Origin: a virus
Strand: one strand, 5' to 3'
Virus record (IMG/VR): IMGVR_UViG_3300049491_000143
Location: 1-35,912 of that record
Length of the DNA: 35,912 nt
Shown: positions 1-7,509 of the stretch, piece after piece
Position numbering within the stretch: position 1 is the first letter of the stretch
Layout of the letters: each line of letters opens with the position of its first letter
The notes under the pieces: model-generated
Database searches by the model: none
What the model was told of the DNA's origin: nothing
Seen by the model: only the letters and a program-made list of their open reading frames with translations
Program-made: the position numbers and the translations under genes

Positions 1-219
1 GACATCATCCGGGGCGACGAACGGCGGCAAGAACTTCTCGACGCCAACAGGGCCCACGAACGGGTCCTCGGGGACTACGAGACCAACTTCTTCCGCCTTC
101 AGGACGAGCTGACCGACCTCCACGCCATTGAGGCCGACCTCCGGGCGCAGGTCCGGGACTACCGGGAAGCCCTCGCAGAAGCGTCCGACCATCTCCGTCG
201 GATCGCCTATCCTTTCTGA
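1..219 (+). CDS. C-terminal part of a coiled-coil protein (5' end outside window)
   Basis: An open frame runs from base 1 to a TGA at 217-219 and gives 72 residues with no start codon inside, so the gene begins upstream of the window. The peptide is highly charged and rich in Glu, Asp, Arg, Leu and Ala, with the spacing of hydrophobic residues expected of a long helix or coiled coil (segments such as LLDANRAHERVLGDYE and DELTDLHAIEADLRAQV). It has no recognisable catalytic motif. The next gene starts with GTG directly after this stop (TGA-GTG), so the two are probably translated together. Being immediately upstream of the small terminase gene, it could be a DNA-packaging accessory or a late-operon regulator, but the function is unknown. 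Confidence 0.6.
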   Translation, partial: DIIRGDERRQELLDANRAHERVLGDYETNFFRLQDELTDLHAIEADLRAQVRDYREALAEASDHLRRIAYPF

Positions 220-753
220 GTGGCGAACTTCACCCGTGAGCTTCAGACCCAGTATGTGCAGCTAGTCGCCTCGGGCAAGCTGAGGTACAAGGCCGCAGAA
301 GCTGTTGGCGTGACCCTCCCCACCATCAAGCGCCACTACGAGACGGACGCAGTGTTCCGGGATGCCGTTGACGACGCCCAAGAGCAGGCCAACGAGCCTG
401 TAGAGAACGCTCTCTACGAGGCAGCCGTTCGAGGGGAGCCATGGGCGGTCAAGGAATGGCTGTCGAAACGGGATCGAGCCCGTTGGGGGGATGACAAGTC
501 TCTGACGATCACCCACCAGGGCGCCTTGACCCTCAATGAGGGGGGTGTTCTGCCGACGGTTCAGGCCCTTGTCGAGCGATTGCAGGCCCGCCAGCTCCGG
601 GAGGAGATCCTCCCCGGACCAGCCGCCCTCCCCATTGAGGCGTTTTCACGGGAAGAGCCGCTTCCGATGCCCGTCAAGCCGCCCGGACGGGCTGTTGTCA
701 ACCCGAAACGCCCGAAGTCCTCCACCCCTCGACCGAAACGGCCCGGAACATGA
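220..753 (+). CDS. Terminase small subunit (putative)
   Basis: This 177-residue protein probably recognises phage DNA and loads the large terminase during packaging. Residues 1-60 look like a helix-turn-helix DNA-binding domain: a predicted helix (ELQTQYVQLVASG), then KAAEAVGVTLPTIKRHY, typical of the recognition unit in small terminases. This is followed by a helical segment (DAVDDAQEQANEPVENALYEAA) and the family-like stretch AVKEWLSKRDRARWGDD near residues 77-93. The C-terminal third is Pro- and Arg-rich and probably disordered. The GTG start is chosen because it abuts the preceding stop. The next gene overlaps the end by ATGA. The large terminase lies almost 4 kb further on, with endolysin and fibre-like genes in between, which is an unusual separation. 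Assignment is by motif and context only. Confidence 0.7.
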   Translation: MANFTRELQTQYVQLVASGKLRYKAAEAVGVTLPTIKRHYETDAVFRDAVDDAQEQANEPVENALYEAAVRGEPWAVKEWLSKRDRARWGDDKSLTITHQGALTLNEGGVLPTVQALVERLQARQLREEILPGPAALPIEAFSREEPLPMPVKPPGRAVVNPKRPKSSTPRPKRPGT

Positions 754-1031
754 ACGACCGTACCGAAAGACTGCCCCCAGCCGCCCGGATGTACACACAA
801 CACGACGGATATGTACGAGAGCGCATCCCGGTTCCGACGTTGCCGTGCCCTCTCAGCCTCCTCCAAGAGATTGAGGCCATCCTCCAGAGCGACTTTCGCC
901 TTGCAGTTCCGCCGTGGGACGCCGTAGGCATCGCCCTGGATCAAGTCCAGGCTCTGCTTGCCAAAGAGAAGGAGCCAGGGGGTAGACTAGCCCCGTGCAT
1001 CCCGTCGCCTCTGCCGTTCAATCTGTTCTAG
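750..1031 (+). CDS. Hypothetical protein, 93 aa
   Basis: The ATG overlaps the stop of the small terminase gene (ATGA at 750-753), which supports translational coupling. The 93-residue product has a central amphipathic helix (LLQEIEAILQSDFRLAVP, then DAVGIALDQVQALLAKEKE) and a Pro-rich C-terminus. No signal peptide, membrane segment or catalytic motif is visible. Its last 37 nt overlap the start of the endolysin gene in another frame, and the leaderless promoter of that gene (TAGACT at 983-988) lies inside it. The C-terminal tail may therefore be constrained mainly by that promoter. I do not recognise the family. Confidence 0.55.
   Translation: MNDRTERLPPAARMYTQHDGYVRERIPVPTLPCPLSLLQEIEAILQSDFRLAVPPWDAVGIALDQVQALLAKEKEPGGRLAPCIPSPLPFNLF
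983..988 (+). promoter_or_regulatory. Leaderless -10 element for the endolysin
   Basis: TAGACT is followed by exactly 6 nt and then the GTG at 995. A possible -35, TTGCCA, lies at 958-963 with a 19 nt spacer. There is no Shine-Dalgarno at a usable distance, and an in-frame TAG inside the hexamer rules out an upstream start. Confidence 0.6.
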
Positions 1032-1789
1032 AGCCCGAAGCGGGCTATGTTGAGACTCCGGTCAACGTCACGAAGTACTCCACGGACCTAGACGCCTACG
1101 AGAACCTCTCAGGGACCAGGATTCCCCGCCAAGGCTCCCCTTGGTGCGGGACATTCATTGACTGGGGGTTCTGGAAGGCACAGGCACAGGCCGCTTTGCT
1201 GTATCGGAACTTCGGAACGTCCGCCGCAGCCCGGAAGTACATTGCCGCAGGGCGGTTCCACACCACGAGCCAGCCGGGAGACCTCGCTTTCAAGGCCATT
1301 ACTGGTGCTGGACACATCGGTTTCGTCATTTCGGCCGAGGATTACCGCCGATTGACCGGGAAACCCCAAGCGCTCGGGTATGTGGCGACGATTGAGGGCA
1401 ACACAGCCTCAGGAAACACGGGAAGCCAGACAAACGGGGGGCAGGTTGCTATCCGACAGAGGCCCATCAGCTTCTGGACCGCCGAGGGGGGTTTCGGCTC
1501 TCCCGACTACGCTAAAGTCTCAGACACGCCGGTCCCAGGACCGCCCAAGCCACAGGAGATCAACGTGAAACTCGTCATCGGAAACGGCCCAGGCCGGGAC
1601 AAGGACCAGGCCAAGTCTCTGGAACAGAATGTGCGGGGAAACGGCTGGGCAACCTGCATTCTCACGGAGGCGGGGCTTGTCTGGGTGGCTGACCCCCAGG
1701 TTTCCGCCGTGTACGTCCAGGCGTACGGGTCTCCGATCACCGTTCCACAGGCAGCCATGGACAGAATCCCCCTTGTCGGCCAGGTCTGA
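995..1789 (+). CDS. Endolysin with CHAP-type (NlpC/P60-like) peptidase domain
   Basis: This 264-residue protein is predicted to cleave host peptidoglycan cross-bridges or stem peptides at the end of infection. The N-terminal domain shows the CHAP arrangement: catalytic Cys51 in GSPWCGTFIDW, a QPGDLAF strand near 93-99, His107 in GAGHIGFV, and an acidic/polar third position in TIEGNTASGN (Glu134/Asn136). Residues about 178-264 follow a Pro-rich linker (TPVPGPPKPQ) and probably form a separate wall-binding or targeting domain that I cannot name. The GTG start is fixed by an in-frame TAG just upstream and by the -10 hexamer 6 nt before it. The gene is followed by a GC-rich hairpin. The holin candidate is not adjacent but lies about 20 kb away on the other strand. 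Confidence 0.8.
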   Translation: MHPVASAVQSVLEPEAGYVETPVNVTKYSTDLDAYENLSGTRIPRQGSPWCGTFIDWGFWKAQAQAALLYRNFGTSAAARKYIAAGRFHTTSQPGDLAFKAITGAGHIGFVISAEDYRRLTGKPQALGYVATIEGNTASGNTGSQTNGGQVAIRQRPISFWTAEGGFGSPDYAKVSDTPVPGPPKPQEINVKLVIGNGPGRDKDQAKSLEQNVRGNGWATCILTEAGLVWVADPQVSAVYVQAYGSPITVPQAAMDRIPLVGQV

Positions 1790-1794
1790 CCCAG

Positions 1795-1813
1795 AGGGCG
1801 GACCGACCGCCCT
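1795..1813 (+). terminator. GC-rich hairpin after the endolysin
   Basis: A perfect 7-bp stem, AGGGCGG (1795-1801) and CCGCCCT (1807-1813), encloses the loop ACCGA. It begins 6 nt after the endolysin stop. There is no T tract, but actinobacterial terminators often lack one. A second small hairpin (CCGCCC-ACC-GGGCGG, 1834-1848) follows. Confidence 0.45.
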
Positions 1814-1865
1814 TGATGATCGAATGTGCTGTTCCGCCCACCGGGCGGGCTATGATGCGCATCCG

Positions 1866-1955
1866 ATGTTCCTCGCCTACCGATATGACACACCCCTGGG
1901 TCGTGCCTGCTTCCTTCCTGCGGAGGAGTACGAGCATTCGAGGTGGGGTCCGTAG
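1866..1955 (+). CDS. Possible small ORF, 29 aa
   Basis: The 183 nt between the endolysin and the next gene contain an ATG-initiated frame of 29 codons ending in TAG. The peptide begins MFLAYRYDTPLGRACF and ends with an acidic, aromatic tail (EEYEHSRWGP). A -10-like TATGAT lies at 1851-1856, but with 9 nt to the ATG rather than the 6 nt seen at other leaderless genes in this window, and there is no clear Shine-Dalgarno. It could be a real micro-gene or a chance frame between two promoters. No function can be assigned. Confidence 0.3.
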   Translation: MFLAYRYDTPLGRACFLPAEEYEHSRWGP

Positions 1956-1960
1956 TGCGC

Positions 1961-1966
1961 TAACAT
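1961..1966 (+). promoter_or_regulatory. Leaderless -10 element
   Basis: TAACAT is followed by 6 nt (TCAGCC) and the ATG at 1973. A -35-like TTCGAG at 1937-1942 gives an 18 nt spacer. No Shine-Dalgarno precedes the ATG. Confidence 0.6.
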
Positions 1967-1972
1967 TCAGCC

Positions 1973-2245
1973 ATGGCTAAGTCCGTCACTGTCGCTGTTT
2001 CCGCCGCCACCGTCACCCTCGCTCACACGGCGAAGGGCGGTGGTCTCTACCCAAACTCGGTCGTGGTGCATTCTCTGGCTGCGAATGCCCAGAACGTCTT
2101 TGTTGGCGACATCAATGTTTCCGCTGCCGTCGGGTTTCCTTTGACCCCCGGCACTTCGATTGCCCTGGATGTCGCTCCAGGCGAGAAGACCTACGTCTTC
2201 AGCGCAGCGACCGCTGATGTCCGAATCCTGACCATTTCGGACTGA
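1973..2245 (+). CDS. Small beta-rich virion protein (putative)
   Basis: This 90-residue protein is rich in Val, Ala, Thr and Ser and has almost no Cys or Trp. Alternating hydrophobic and small residues (SVTVAVSAATVTLAHTAK, then KTYVFSAATADVRILTISD) suggest a small beta-sandwich. This composition is common in phage head-decoration, tail-associated or fibre-accessory proteins. The gene starts from its own leaderless promoter, and its TGA shares one base with the ATG of the repeat-containing fibre-like gene (TGATG at 2243-2247), which supports joint expression with a structural partner. No specific family is recognised. Confidence 0.6.
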   Translation: MAKSVTVAVSAATVTLAHTAKGGGLYPNSVVVHSLAANAQNVFVGDINVSAAVGFPLTPGTSIALDVAPGEKTYVFSAATADVRILTISD

Positions 2246-3477
2246 TGGCCCACATCCACCCTCCGGAGCCTGCGGGTTCAGGCGGGGCAGGCGCAGCTCA
2301 CCAAGTCACCCACCAGGCCGGGAATGGGGACGCACTTCTGGGTTTGCTCGACGCTAATGCACGCATCGTCGTCCGAAAGAACACGGGCGCCGATGTAGGG
2401 ACTCGAAGGCGTGTCAATCTTGTAGAGGGGGCCAATATTTCCCTCACGGTGACCGACGACGCAGGGTCGGAGGAGATTGACGTGACGATTGCCGCCACAT
2501 CGGGTGGGGCAATCACGGCCAAGGATGAGGGCACTGACTTGACAGTTGCTCTTGCCTCGTTGAACTTTGTCGGGACTGCCATTGCAGCAACGGCCGTTGG
2601 CAATGCCGTGACCGTCACCTCTAACCTCGTTGCCCCCCTGGCCCATCAGGCCAGCCATCAGTCCGGGGGCTCGGACGCTCTAACGGGTCTCGTGGATGCG
2701 ACGGCCCGAACAACTATTCGCAAGAACACTGGTGCAGATGTTGGGAGCCGGAGACGCCTGAACTTGATTGAAGGCGCCAACATCGCCATCACGGCCACGG
2801 ACGATGCCGGGTCTGAGGAGGTAGACATCACAGTCGCTGTGACGGGTTCCGTCACCCCCGCAGCCCACCAAACTAGCCATCAAAGTGGCGGGTCTGACGC
2901 CCTAACAGGCAACTTAGACGCCACTTCTCGTGTCAACGTTTCAAGAAACTCGGGTGCCACCCTAGCGACTCGGCGCCGATTGAACTTCATTGAGGGCACC
3001 AACATCACTATCTCCGTTGCCGATGATGCGGGGAACGAGGAGGCCGATATCACTATCACAGGGGCAACCCCCCCGACGATCACGGTTAAAGACGAGGGGG
3101 CCAACCTGACCACTGCCGTGACCAGCATTGACTTCGTAGGTGCCGGGGTAACAGCCACCGGAGGCGCCGCTGTCACTGTCACGATTCCGGGGGGTGGTGC
3201 CGGAAGTCTGACGGGGGTAACGGCCCTGGTAGATACAGGTGCAGGTGCAGCCCAGTCCAAGACTGTCACGGTGACGGACGCCACTGTTTCTGGCACATCG
3301 AAGCTCATCCTGGGCTGGGGGAACGTTCTCGACACGGACGAGAATAGCCCGGAGTTCGATAATGTTTCCTTCTTTGCTGCGCCAGCAGCCGGGTCTTTCC
3401 TCTTGAGGATCTCGGCAACTGACCGCTGGGATGCCGTGCAGGGGAAGTACCGAATCAACTATCTCGTGGCAGCCTAG
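2245..3477 (+). CDS. Tail-fibre-like protein with three internal repeats
   Basis: This 410-residue, Thr/Ala/Gly-rich beta protein is probably a virion appendage. It carries three imperfect repeats beginning near residues 18, 133 and 207. Each opens with AHQ-x2-HQ-x-GxxDAL, continues with a VRKNTGADVG-RRR-N-like strand, and ends with EGxNI...DDAG.EE.DITI. A second element, KDEG..LT.A..S..FVG...TA...VTVT, follows repeats 1 and 3 (near 97 and 287) but not repeat 2; it recurs in many phage fibre proteins. The C-terminal ~75 residues (SGTSKLILGWGNVLDTDENSPE and after) resemble a terminal beta-domain found in other phage structural proteins. It overlaps the previous gene by one base, and the next gene has its own promoter right after the stop. 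The receptor role is an inference. Confidence 0.7.
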   Translation: MAHIHPPEPAGSGGAGAAHQVTHQAGNGDALLGLLDANARIVVRKNTGADVGTRRRVNLVEGANISLTVTDDAGSEEIDVTIAATSGGAITAKDEGTDLTVALASLNFVGTAIAATAVGNAVTVTSNLVAPLAHQASHQSGGSDALTGLVDATARTTIRKNTGADVGSRRRLNLIEGANIAITATDDAGSEEVDITVAVTGSVTPAAHQTSHQSGGSDALTGNLDATSRVNVSRNSGATLATRRRLNFIEGTNITISVADDAGNEEADITITGATPPTITVKDEGANLTTAVTSIDFVGAGVTATGGAAVTVTIPGGGAGSLTGVTALVDTGAGAAQSKTVTVTDATVSGTSKLILGWGNVLDTDENSPEFDNVSFFAAPAAGSFLLRISATDRWDAVQGKYRINYLVAA

Positions 3478-3483
3478 TAGGAT
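3478..3483 (+). promoter_or_regulatory. Leaderless -10 element
   Basis: TAGGAT begins directly after the TAG stop of the fibre-like gene and is followed by 6 nt (AGGCGT) and the ATG at 3490. The -35 region is weak. Confidence 0.55.
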
Positions 3484-3489
3484 AGGCGT

Positions 3490-4278
3490 ATGGGAGTTCT
3501 TTACGATGCACGAGGAAACGAACTGCTCGGGCAGCTTGATGCAATCACCGGCTCAACGATCACGGATGCCCGGACCGCCACTGCCTCGCTGGCGGCGCTG
3601 AACGCTGAAGGCGTGGCAGACCTTAATGGCCACGAGTCGATGCTGGTCCACCTCCAGGCCGGGGCCGTGGTAACCGCTACGTTCGTGTTTGAGGGCACCG
3701 TGGACGGAACAAACTACTTCACCCTTCCAACCGTTGATACGGTCACCAACGCCAACATTGCCTCCTTTGCCTTGGCGGCAGCCACGGTCAGCCGGGTATT
3801 CTACGTCAAGTGCGCTGGATTCCGGCGTATTCGAGTCCGGTGCTCGGTCTACACGTCTGGGACCGTAACTGCCGCATTCCGTGCGTCAATCGCTGGTGTC
3901 CCCGCCCGTTACGAGCCCCCGTTCCCCGCCACTCTGTGGGTCACCGCCACGGCGGCTGCCAACACCATTGCTACGGCGACACTCCCAGCTGTTGCGGGCA
4001 TGTTCCACCATATCGTCCACATTGACCTCACCCGGAATGCTACGGCTGCCTTGGCCGGTACGGCGACTCTGATCCATACGACCACCAACCTGCCCGGATC
4101 GCCCGCATGGTCAGTCGGCAATGCCATTGCCGCTGGAGGCACGGAGAAGGATCTGAACGTTGACTTTGCCTTCCCGCTCCGGTCCTCGGTGGTGAACACG
4201 GCCACCACGGTCGTGATGCCCGCTGCCGGGGCCGCAGTCCTGAACCGTATCAACGTCGGCTACTTCCTAAGCCTCTGA
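3490..4278 (+). CDS. Beta-rich virion protein, 262 aa (putative)
   Basis: The protein is dominated by Ala, Thr and Val in alternating strands (for example AVVTATFVFEGTVDGTNYFT and NTIATATLPAVAGMFHHIVH). It has an N-terminal YDARGNELLGQ-type segment and no enzymatic motif. The middle (GFRRIRVRCSVYTSGTVTAAFRAS, near 113-136) resembles the beta-sandwich segments seen in many phage fibre, baseplate or decoration proteins. It sits between the fibre-like gene and the large terminase, starts from a leaderless promoter, and shares one base with the following gene (TGATG). A structural role is likely; the exact place in the virion cannot be told. Confidence 0.6.
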   Translation: MGVLYDARGNELLGQLDAITGSTITDARTATASLAALNAEGVADLNGHESMLVHLQAGAVVTATFVFEGTVDGTNYFTLPTVDTVTNANIASFALAAATVSRVFYVKCAGFRRIRVRCSVYTSGTVTAAFRASIAGVPARYEPPFPATLWVTATAAANTIATATLPAVAGMFHHIVHIDLTRNATAALAGTATLIHTTTNLPGSPAWSVGNAIAAGGTEKDLNVDFAFPLRSSVVNTATTVVMPAAGAAVLNRINVGYFLSL

Positions 4279-4526
4279 TGGACCTGATCGAGAAGCTCGT
4301 CTCGGACGACGGGGTGCAGCGGGTTTACCGGGTCTATGACGCTAAGGGCCGAAAGGTTGGAGTGCGCCAAGAGTTCATAGGAGAGCCTGGCTCAGCGGTC
4401 AAAGTCCGCCGAGCCCCTCTCCGACTTCTCCGCCGCCTACTCCGCCTCACCCCCATGAAGGCGGGTCTTGTCGGGGGTGCGTTGACGGAAGTTGTGTTTC
4501 AACTCTTCGTCAAAGGGCATCTATGA
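4278..4526 (+). CDS. Small basic protein, 82 aa
   Basis: The ATG shares one base with the previous stop, and the end overlaps the large terminase start by ATGA (4523-4526). Residues 1-40 are charged (MDLIEKLVSDDGVQRVYRVYD...). Residues 42-57 are strongly basic (KVRRAPLRLLRRLLRL), and the C-terminal ~23 residues (MKAGLVGGALTEVVFQLFVKG) are moderately hydrophobic and might form a membrane-associated helix. It could be a small membrane protein or a nucleic-acid-binding packaging accessory; I cannot decide. Its tight coupling to the terminase is the only functional clue. Confidence 0.55.
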   Translation: MDLIEKLVSDDGVQRVYRVYDAKGRKVGVRQEFIGEPGSAVKVRRAPLRLLRRLLRLTPMKAGLVGGALTEVVFQLFVKGHL

Positions 4527-6232
4527 CAGCGTCGCTGCTTAATACACTCACGCCCGAGCTTCTCTCCAATGCAACGCCCGCTGAACAGAAACTCATTGAG
4601 CGGGCGTTGGAGCTTGAGCTAGCGCTAAGTAGCCCGCTTGAGTTTGCTCAGTACGTGTCACCTGGGACTAAGGCATACCCCCACCTCAAGCTGCTTGACG
4701 ACATCATTGTCGCACTGATCGAGCACCGTCTCTACAAGGACGGCCCAGGGCTTCAGGGCGTCAAGGACTCTGAGAACATGTGGAAGCACCCCACCACCGG
4801 GGAGCCTTGTCTGCTCAAGCTGGCAATCTCGATGCCTCCGAGGCACGGGAAGTCATACCTCGTATCCGAGCACCTCCCGGCCTGGTTCTTGTGCCGGTAC
4901 CCAGAGAAGCGCTTTATGCTCACCGCTTACGAGGCGGACTTCGCTGCTACATGGGGGCGCAAGGCTCGAACACTCATTGAGGAACACCCAGAGTTCGGGG
5001 TGACCACGGACCAGGAGAGTCGGGCCGCTGCTCGGTGGGACATCTCCGGCCACCGTGGCGGCATGGTGACCGCTGGTATGGGTGGCGCCATCACCGGCAA
5101 GGGCGCCGATGTCGGGCTCATTGACGATCCGCTGAAGAATGCTGAGGAAGCTACCCAGGCCACAACCCGAGATGCCCAGGAGGCTTGGTGGCACTCAACG
5201 TTCTATAACCGTCGTCAACCAGGAGGGGATGCGGTATTCATTCTGATGGCCACCCGCTGGCACGAGGACGACCTAACGGGACGCATGACCACTGCCGAGG
5301 AAGGCTGGTACGTTCTGAATCTTCCGGCATTAGCGTTCGATGATGTCAATGAAGAAGGCTTATCCATCGACATCGAGCAGGGAGACAAGGTCGACCCCCT
5401 CGGGCGGCGTCCCGGTGAGGCTCTCTGCCCTCAGTTCTTCTCGGCCACTCAGCTCCTGGAGCTGAAGGAGTCTCCCACAGAAGGAGGCCGGACATGGTTC
5501 AACGCCCAGTACCAGGGACGCCCGACTATTGACGGCGGGACCACCTTCCGCAAGGAAGACTTCCGGTACCACACAAAGGTTGACGGAACGTATGCGCTGG
5601 AAACCGATCAGGGCGTCGTGTACGTCAATGAGAAGCAGTGCTTCCGTTTCTTGACTGTTGACCTGGCAGCTAGCACCAAGACATCGGCGGACTGGACCGT
5701 GTTCTCTGCCTGGGACGCAGCACCTGAGGGACGCATCATCTTGGTTGACCGCTACCGGGAGCGCATGGAGAGCCCGGACCACCTCGCCCAACTCATCAAG
5801 TTCGTCCAGGGGCTAGGCGGGCCGAAGGTTCGCTTCATTGGTGTGGAGAACAGTACGTACGGGCTGACCCTAATCACCCAGCTCCAGCGCACCCCCGGCA
5901 ATATCGTTCGTAAGCTTGACCCGGATAAGGACAAGATCAGCCGGTCGATCCCTGCGGGTGCGGCCATCATGAACCACCAGGTCTTCTTCCCAAAGAACGC
6001 ACTCTGGCGCCCAGTCTGGGAGTACGAGCTGTGCAAGTTCCCCAACTCCACTAAAGACGATCAAGTGGACACCCTCTCCTACGCTATTGATGTTTGGACG
6101 GACCTCCCCAAGACCCTCAGGGAGCCCAAGAAGGAGGCCGTGACTCTCCAGGAAAGGGTGGAGGAGCACGCAGTAAAGCTATCCAAGCGTAAGACTGGGC
6201 GGGTCCGGGCGGGCATGCTGGGTCGCTGGTGA
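4523..6232 (+). CDS. terL: Terminase large subunit
   Basis: This 569-residue packaging motor translocates DNA into the procapsid and cuts the concatemer. The ATPase domain shows Walker A at PPRHGKS (105-111), preceded by LKLAISM, Walker B VGLIDDP (Asp201/Asp202), and a coupling motif LMATRWHEDD (241-250). The C-terminal RNase H-like nuclease has acidic residues at FLTVDLAAS...ADW (Asp380, Asp390), GVENS (Glu442) and KDDQVDTLSYA (Asp513/Asp516). Length and domain order are typical of the family. The ATG lies in an ATGA overlap with the upstream small gene. The small subunit lies far upstream, separated by lysis and fibre-like genes. The next unit begins from a leaderless promoter 7 nt after the stop. 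Confidence 0.93.
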   Translation: MTASLLNTLTPELLSNATPAEQKLIERALELELALSSPLEFAQYVSPGTKAYPHLKLLDDIIVALIEHRLYKDGPGLQGVKDSENMWKHPTTGEPCLLKLAISMPPRHGKSYLVSEHLPAWFLCRYPEKRFMLTAYEADFAATWGRKARTLIEEHPEFGVTTDQESRAAARWDISGHRGGMVTAGMGGAITGKGADVGLIDDPLKNAEEATQATTRDAQEAWWHSTFYNRRQPGGDAVFILMATRWHEDDLTGRMTTAEEGWYVLNLPALAFDDVNEEGLSIDIEQGDKVDPLGRRPGEALCPQFFSATQLLELKESPTEGGRTWFNAQYQGRPTIDGGTTFRKEDFRYHTKVDGTYALETDQGVVYVNEKQCFRFLTVDLAASTKTSADWTVFSAWDAAPEGRIILVDRYRERMESPDHLAQLIKFVQGLGGPKVRFIGVENSTYGLTLITQLQRTPGNIVRKLDPDKDKISRSIPAGAAIMNHQVFFPKNALWRPVWEYELCKFPNSTKDDQVDTLSYAIDVWTDLPKTLREPKKEAVTLQERVEEHAVKLSKRKTGRVRAGMLGRW

Positions 6233-6238
6233 ATCTGA

Positions 6239-6244
6239 TACGCT
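6239..6244 (+). promoter_or_regulatory. Leaderless -10 element
   Basis: TACGCT is followed by 7 nt and the ATG at 6252, one base more than at the other starts. It begins 7 nt after the terminase stop. No Shine-Dalgarno is present. Confidence 0.45.
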
Positions 6245-6251
6245 ACTCGTT

Positions 6252-6557
6252 ATGGCAATCGCTCATGTAATCAACTTCAGGTCTGCGTTCGGGGACAAGC
6301 GTGCTGTCTCGGTCGTGACCACGTTCGACAACTCGTACCCCACGGGCGGGGAAGTCATCACGGCTGCGGACTTCGGTTTGTCCTACATCGAGAACATTCA
6401 GTGCTCGAATGCCAGCAACACGGCTGTTGACCGGGTAGTCACCTGGGACCGCACCAACTCCAAGCTCTTCGTCACGGTTATGTCGACTGGCGCTGAAGCC
6501 GCCAACGCATCTGACCAATCTGCCACCTCTGCCAACCTTCTAGTGATCGGACACTGA
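6252..6557 (+). CDS. Small virion protein, paralog A (putative)
   Basis: This 101-residue, Thr/Ser/Val-rich protein shares a motif with its immediate downstream neighbour: TTFDNSYPTGGEVITAADFGL here (in two halves around residues 24-44) against TITMDNSYLTGGELVAASDFGL there. Flanking strands (KRAVSVV, KLFVTVMSTGAE, LLVIG) suggest a compact beta-barrel. Small proteins with this DNSYPTGGE..-DFGL pattern occur beside head genes in other phages, which fits a decoration or minor structural role, though that is inference. It sits between the terminase and the portal and begins from a leaderless promoter. Confidence 0.65.
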   Translation: MAIAHVINFRSAFGDKRAVSVVTTFDNSYPTGGEVITAADFGLSYIENIQCSNASNTAVDRVVTWDRTNSKLFVTVMSTGAEAANASDQSATSANLLVIGH

Positions 6558-6561
6558 CACC

Positions 6562-6879
6562 ATGGCCGCTACCTTTGCAATCGGAAAGTCCAGCTCTGTC
6601 GAGAACCTCAAGGTTGTCGTTGCCACCATTACGATGGACAACTCATACCTGACTGGTGGTGAGCTTGTTGCCGCCTCGGACTTTGGTCTCCGTGGCATCT
6701 TCACGGTCATCTGTGGGGCTCCTCCTCAGGGCGGTTGGCTCCCGGCCTACAACCCGGTGGCGGGCACGATCAAGCTCTTCCAGAGCACGACTGGTGCACC
6801 CGCTGCTCTGGTTGAGGTTGCCAGCACCACCGATGTCTCGACCGCTGTTATCCCGGTTATTGTCCTCGGCTTCGCCTGA
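6562..6879 (+). CDS. Small virion protein, paralog B (putative)
   Basis: This 105-residue protein is a tandem paralog of the preceding gene, sharing the DNSY-TGGE-...-A-DFGL core near residues 28-47 and the same C-terminal strand pattern (VIPVIVLGFA). The ATG is 4 nt after the previous stop with no -10 hexamer at leaderless distance, so it is probably translated from the same mRNA. The rest of the sequence has diverged strongly, pointing to an old duplication. It is possibly a decoration or minor head protein that occupies a different site from paralog A. Its TGA shares a base with the next ATG. Confidence 0.65.
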   Translation: MAATFAIGKSSSVENLKVVVATITMDNSYLTGGELVAASDFGLRGIFTVICGAPPQGGWLPAYNPVAGTIKLFQSTTGAPAALVEVASTTDVSTAVIPVIVLGFA

Positions 6880-7292
6880 TGCCTATCCAGTATCGTCCTG
6901 GATTCACCTACGCCACCCGCAACAACGGTGTGTGCTCCATCTGTCACTGTAACCAGCGACCCCTCGATTCGTGTGACCCGAACGGGCCTCGTGAGGGCGT
7001 CGTGTCCCTTGGCATCTCGATCGAGATGGAGGGCGACTTTGACATCTGCGAGCACTGCGCCGTCGAGATTGGGCAGGCTGTGGGTCTCGTGAAGGAGGCT
7101 CTTCTTGAAGATGCGTTGTCTGATGTCGCCCGACTAGAGCAGGTCCAGATCGACTTGGAAGATCGCTTGACTGCCCGAGAGCAGGCTGTCATGATCCTGA
7201 CTAAAGAGCTGGCCAATGCTGTGTGGGACCGCCAGCCTGCCGAGGTACTGCCTTGGGTGGCCGAAGAGCCGTCATTCGCTGATGTTGCCTGA
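6879..7292 (+). CDS. Zinc-binding and coiled-coil protein, 137 aa
   Basis: The N-terminal half has a probable zinc site: CSICHC (Cys19, Cys22, Cys24) with Cys32, then CEHC (Cys57, Cys60). The C-terminal half (about 70-120) is a charged, Leu-rich helix that could form a coiled coil (EDALSDVARLEQVQIDLEDR). There is no enzymatic motif. The gene starts in a TGATG overlap with the previous virion-like gene, and its end overlaps the start of a small membrane-protein gene by 11 nt. It could be a minor structural or assembly protein, or a regulator expressed in the late unit. The family is not recognised. Confidence 0.6.
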   Translation: MPIQYRPGFTYATRNNGVCSICHCNQRPLDSCDPNGPREGVVSLGISIEMEGDFDICEHCAVEIGQAVGLVKEALLEDALSDVARLEQVQIDLEDRLTAREQAVMILTKELANAVWDRQPAEVLPWVAEEPSFADVA

Positions 7293-7509
7293 CATCGTTC
7301 TGGGTGCTGTCTGCCTATCCCTGCTCGCTTTCCACTTCTTCAGCGCCCATCAGTGGGCTGAAGAGCGACGCTTTCTGCTGAATCGGGGGATGGCAAAGAC
7401 CCCCGGCGAGGTAGTGATGCTGCAACGTGGGACAGCACCCGACAGCCCCCTGACGGCTGAGGTCAAGGAGAAGAAGGTTCCGGTTCGGCCAATGCCTCTC
7501 GGCCTGTAG
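7282..7509 (+). CDS. Small membrane protein, 75 aa
   Basis: I place the start at ATG 7282 (MLPDIVLGAVCLSLLAFHFF), not at an in-frame ATG 66 nt upstream, because it keeps the overlap with the preceding zinc-protein gene to 11 nt and gives a clean N-terminal transmembrane helix at residues 3-20. The helix is followed by a charged segment (AEERRFLLNRG) and a Pro/Lys-rich tail, so an N-out, C-in single-pass topology is plausible. Its TAG stop is the first triplet of the portal gene's -10 hexamer. It might be an accessory lysis or envelope-interacting protein; no family is recognised. Confidence 0.6.
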   Translation: MLPDIVLGAVCLSLLAFHFFSAHQWAEERRFLLNRGMAKTPGEVVMLQRGTAPDSPLTAEVKEKKVPVRPMPLGL

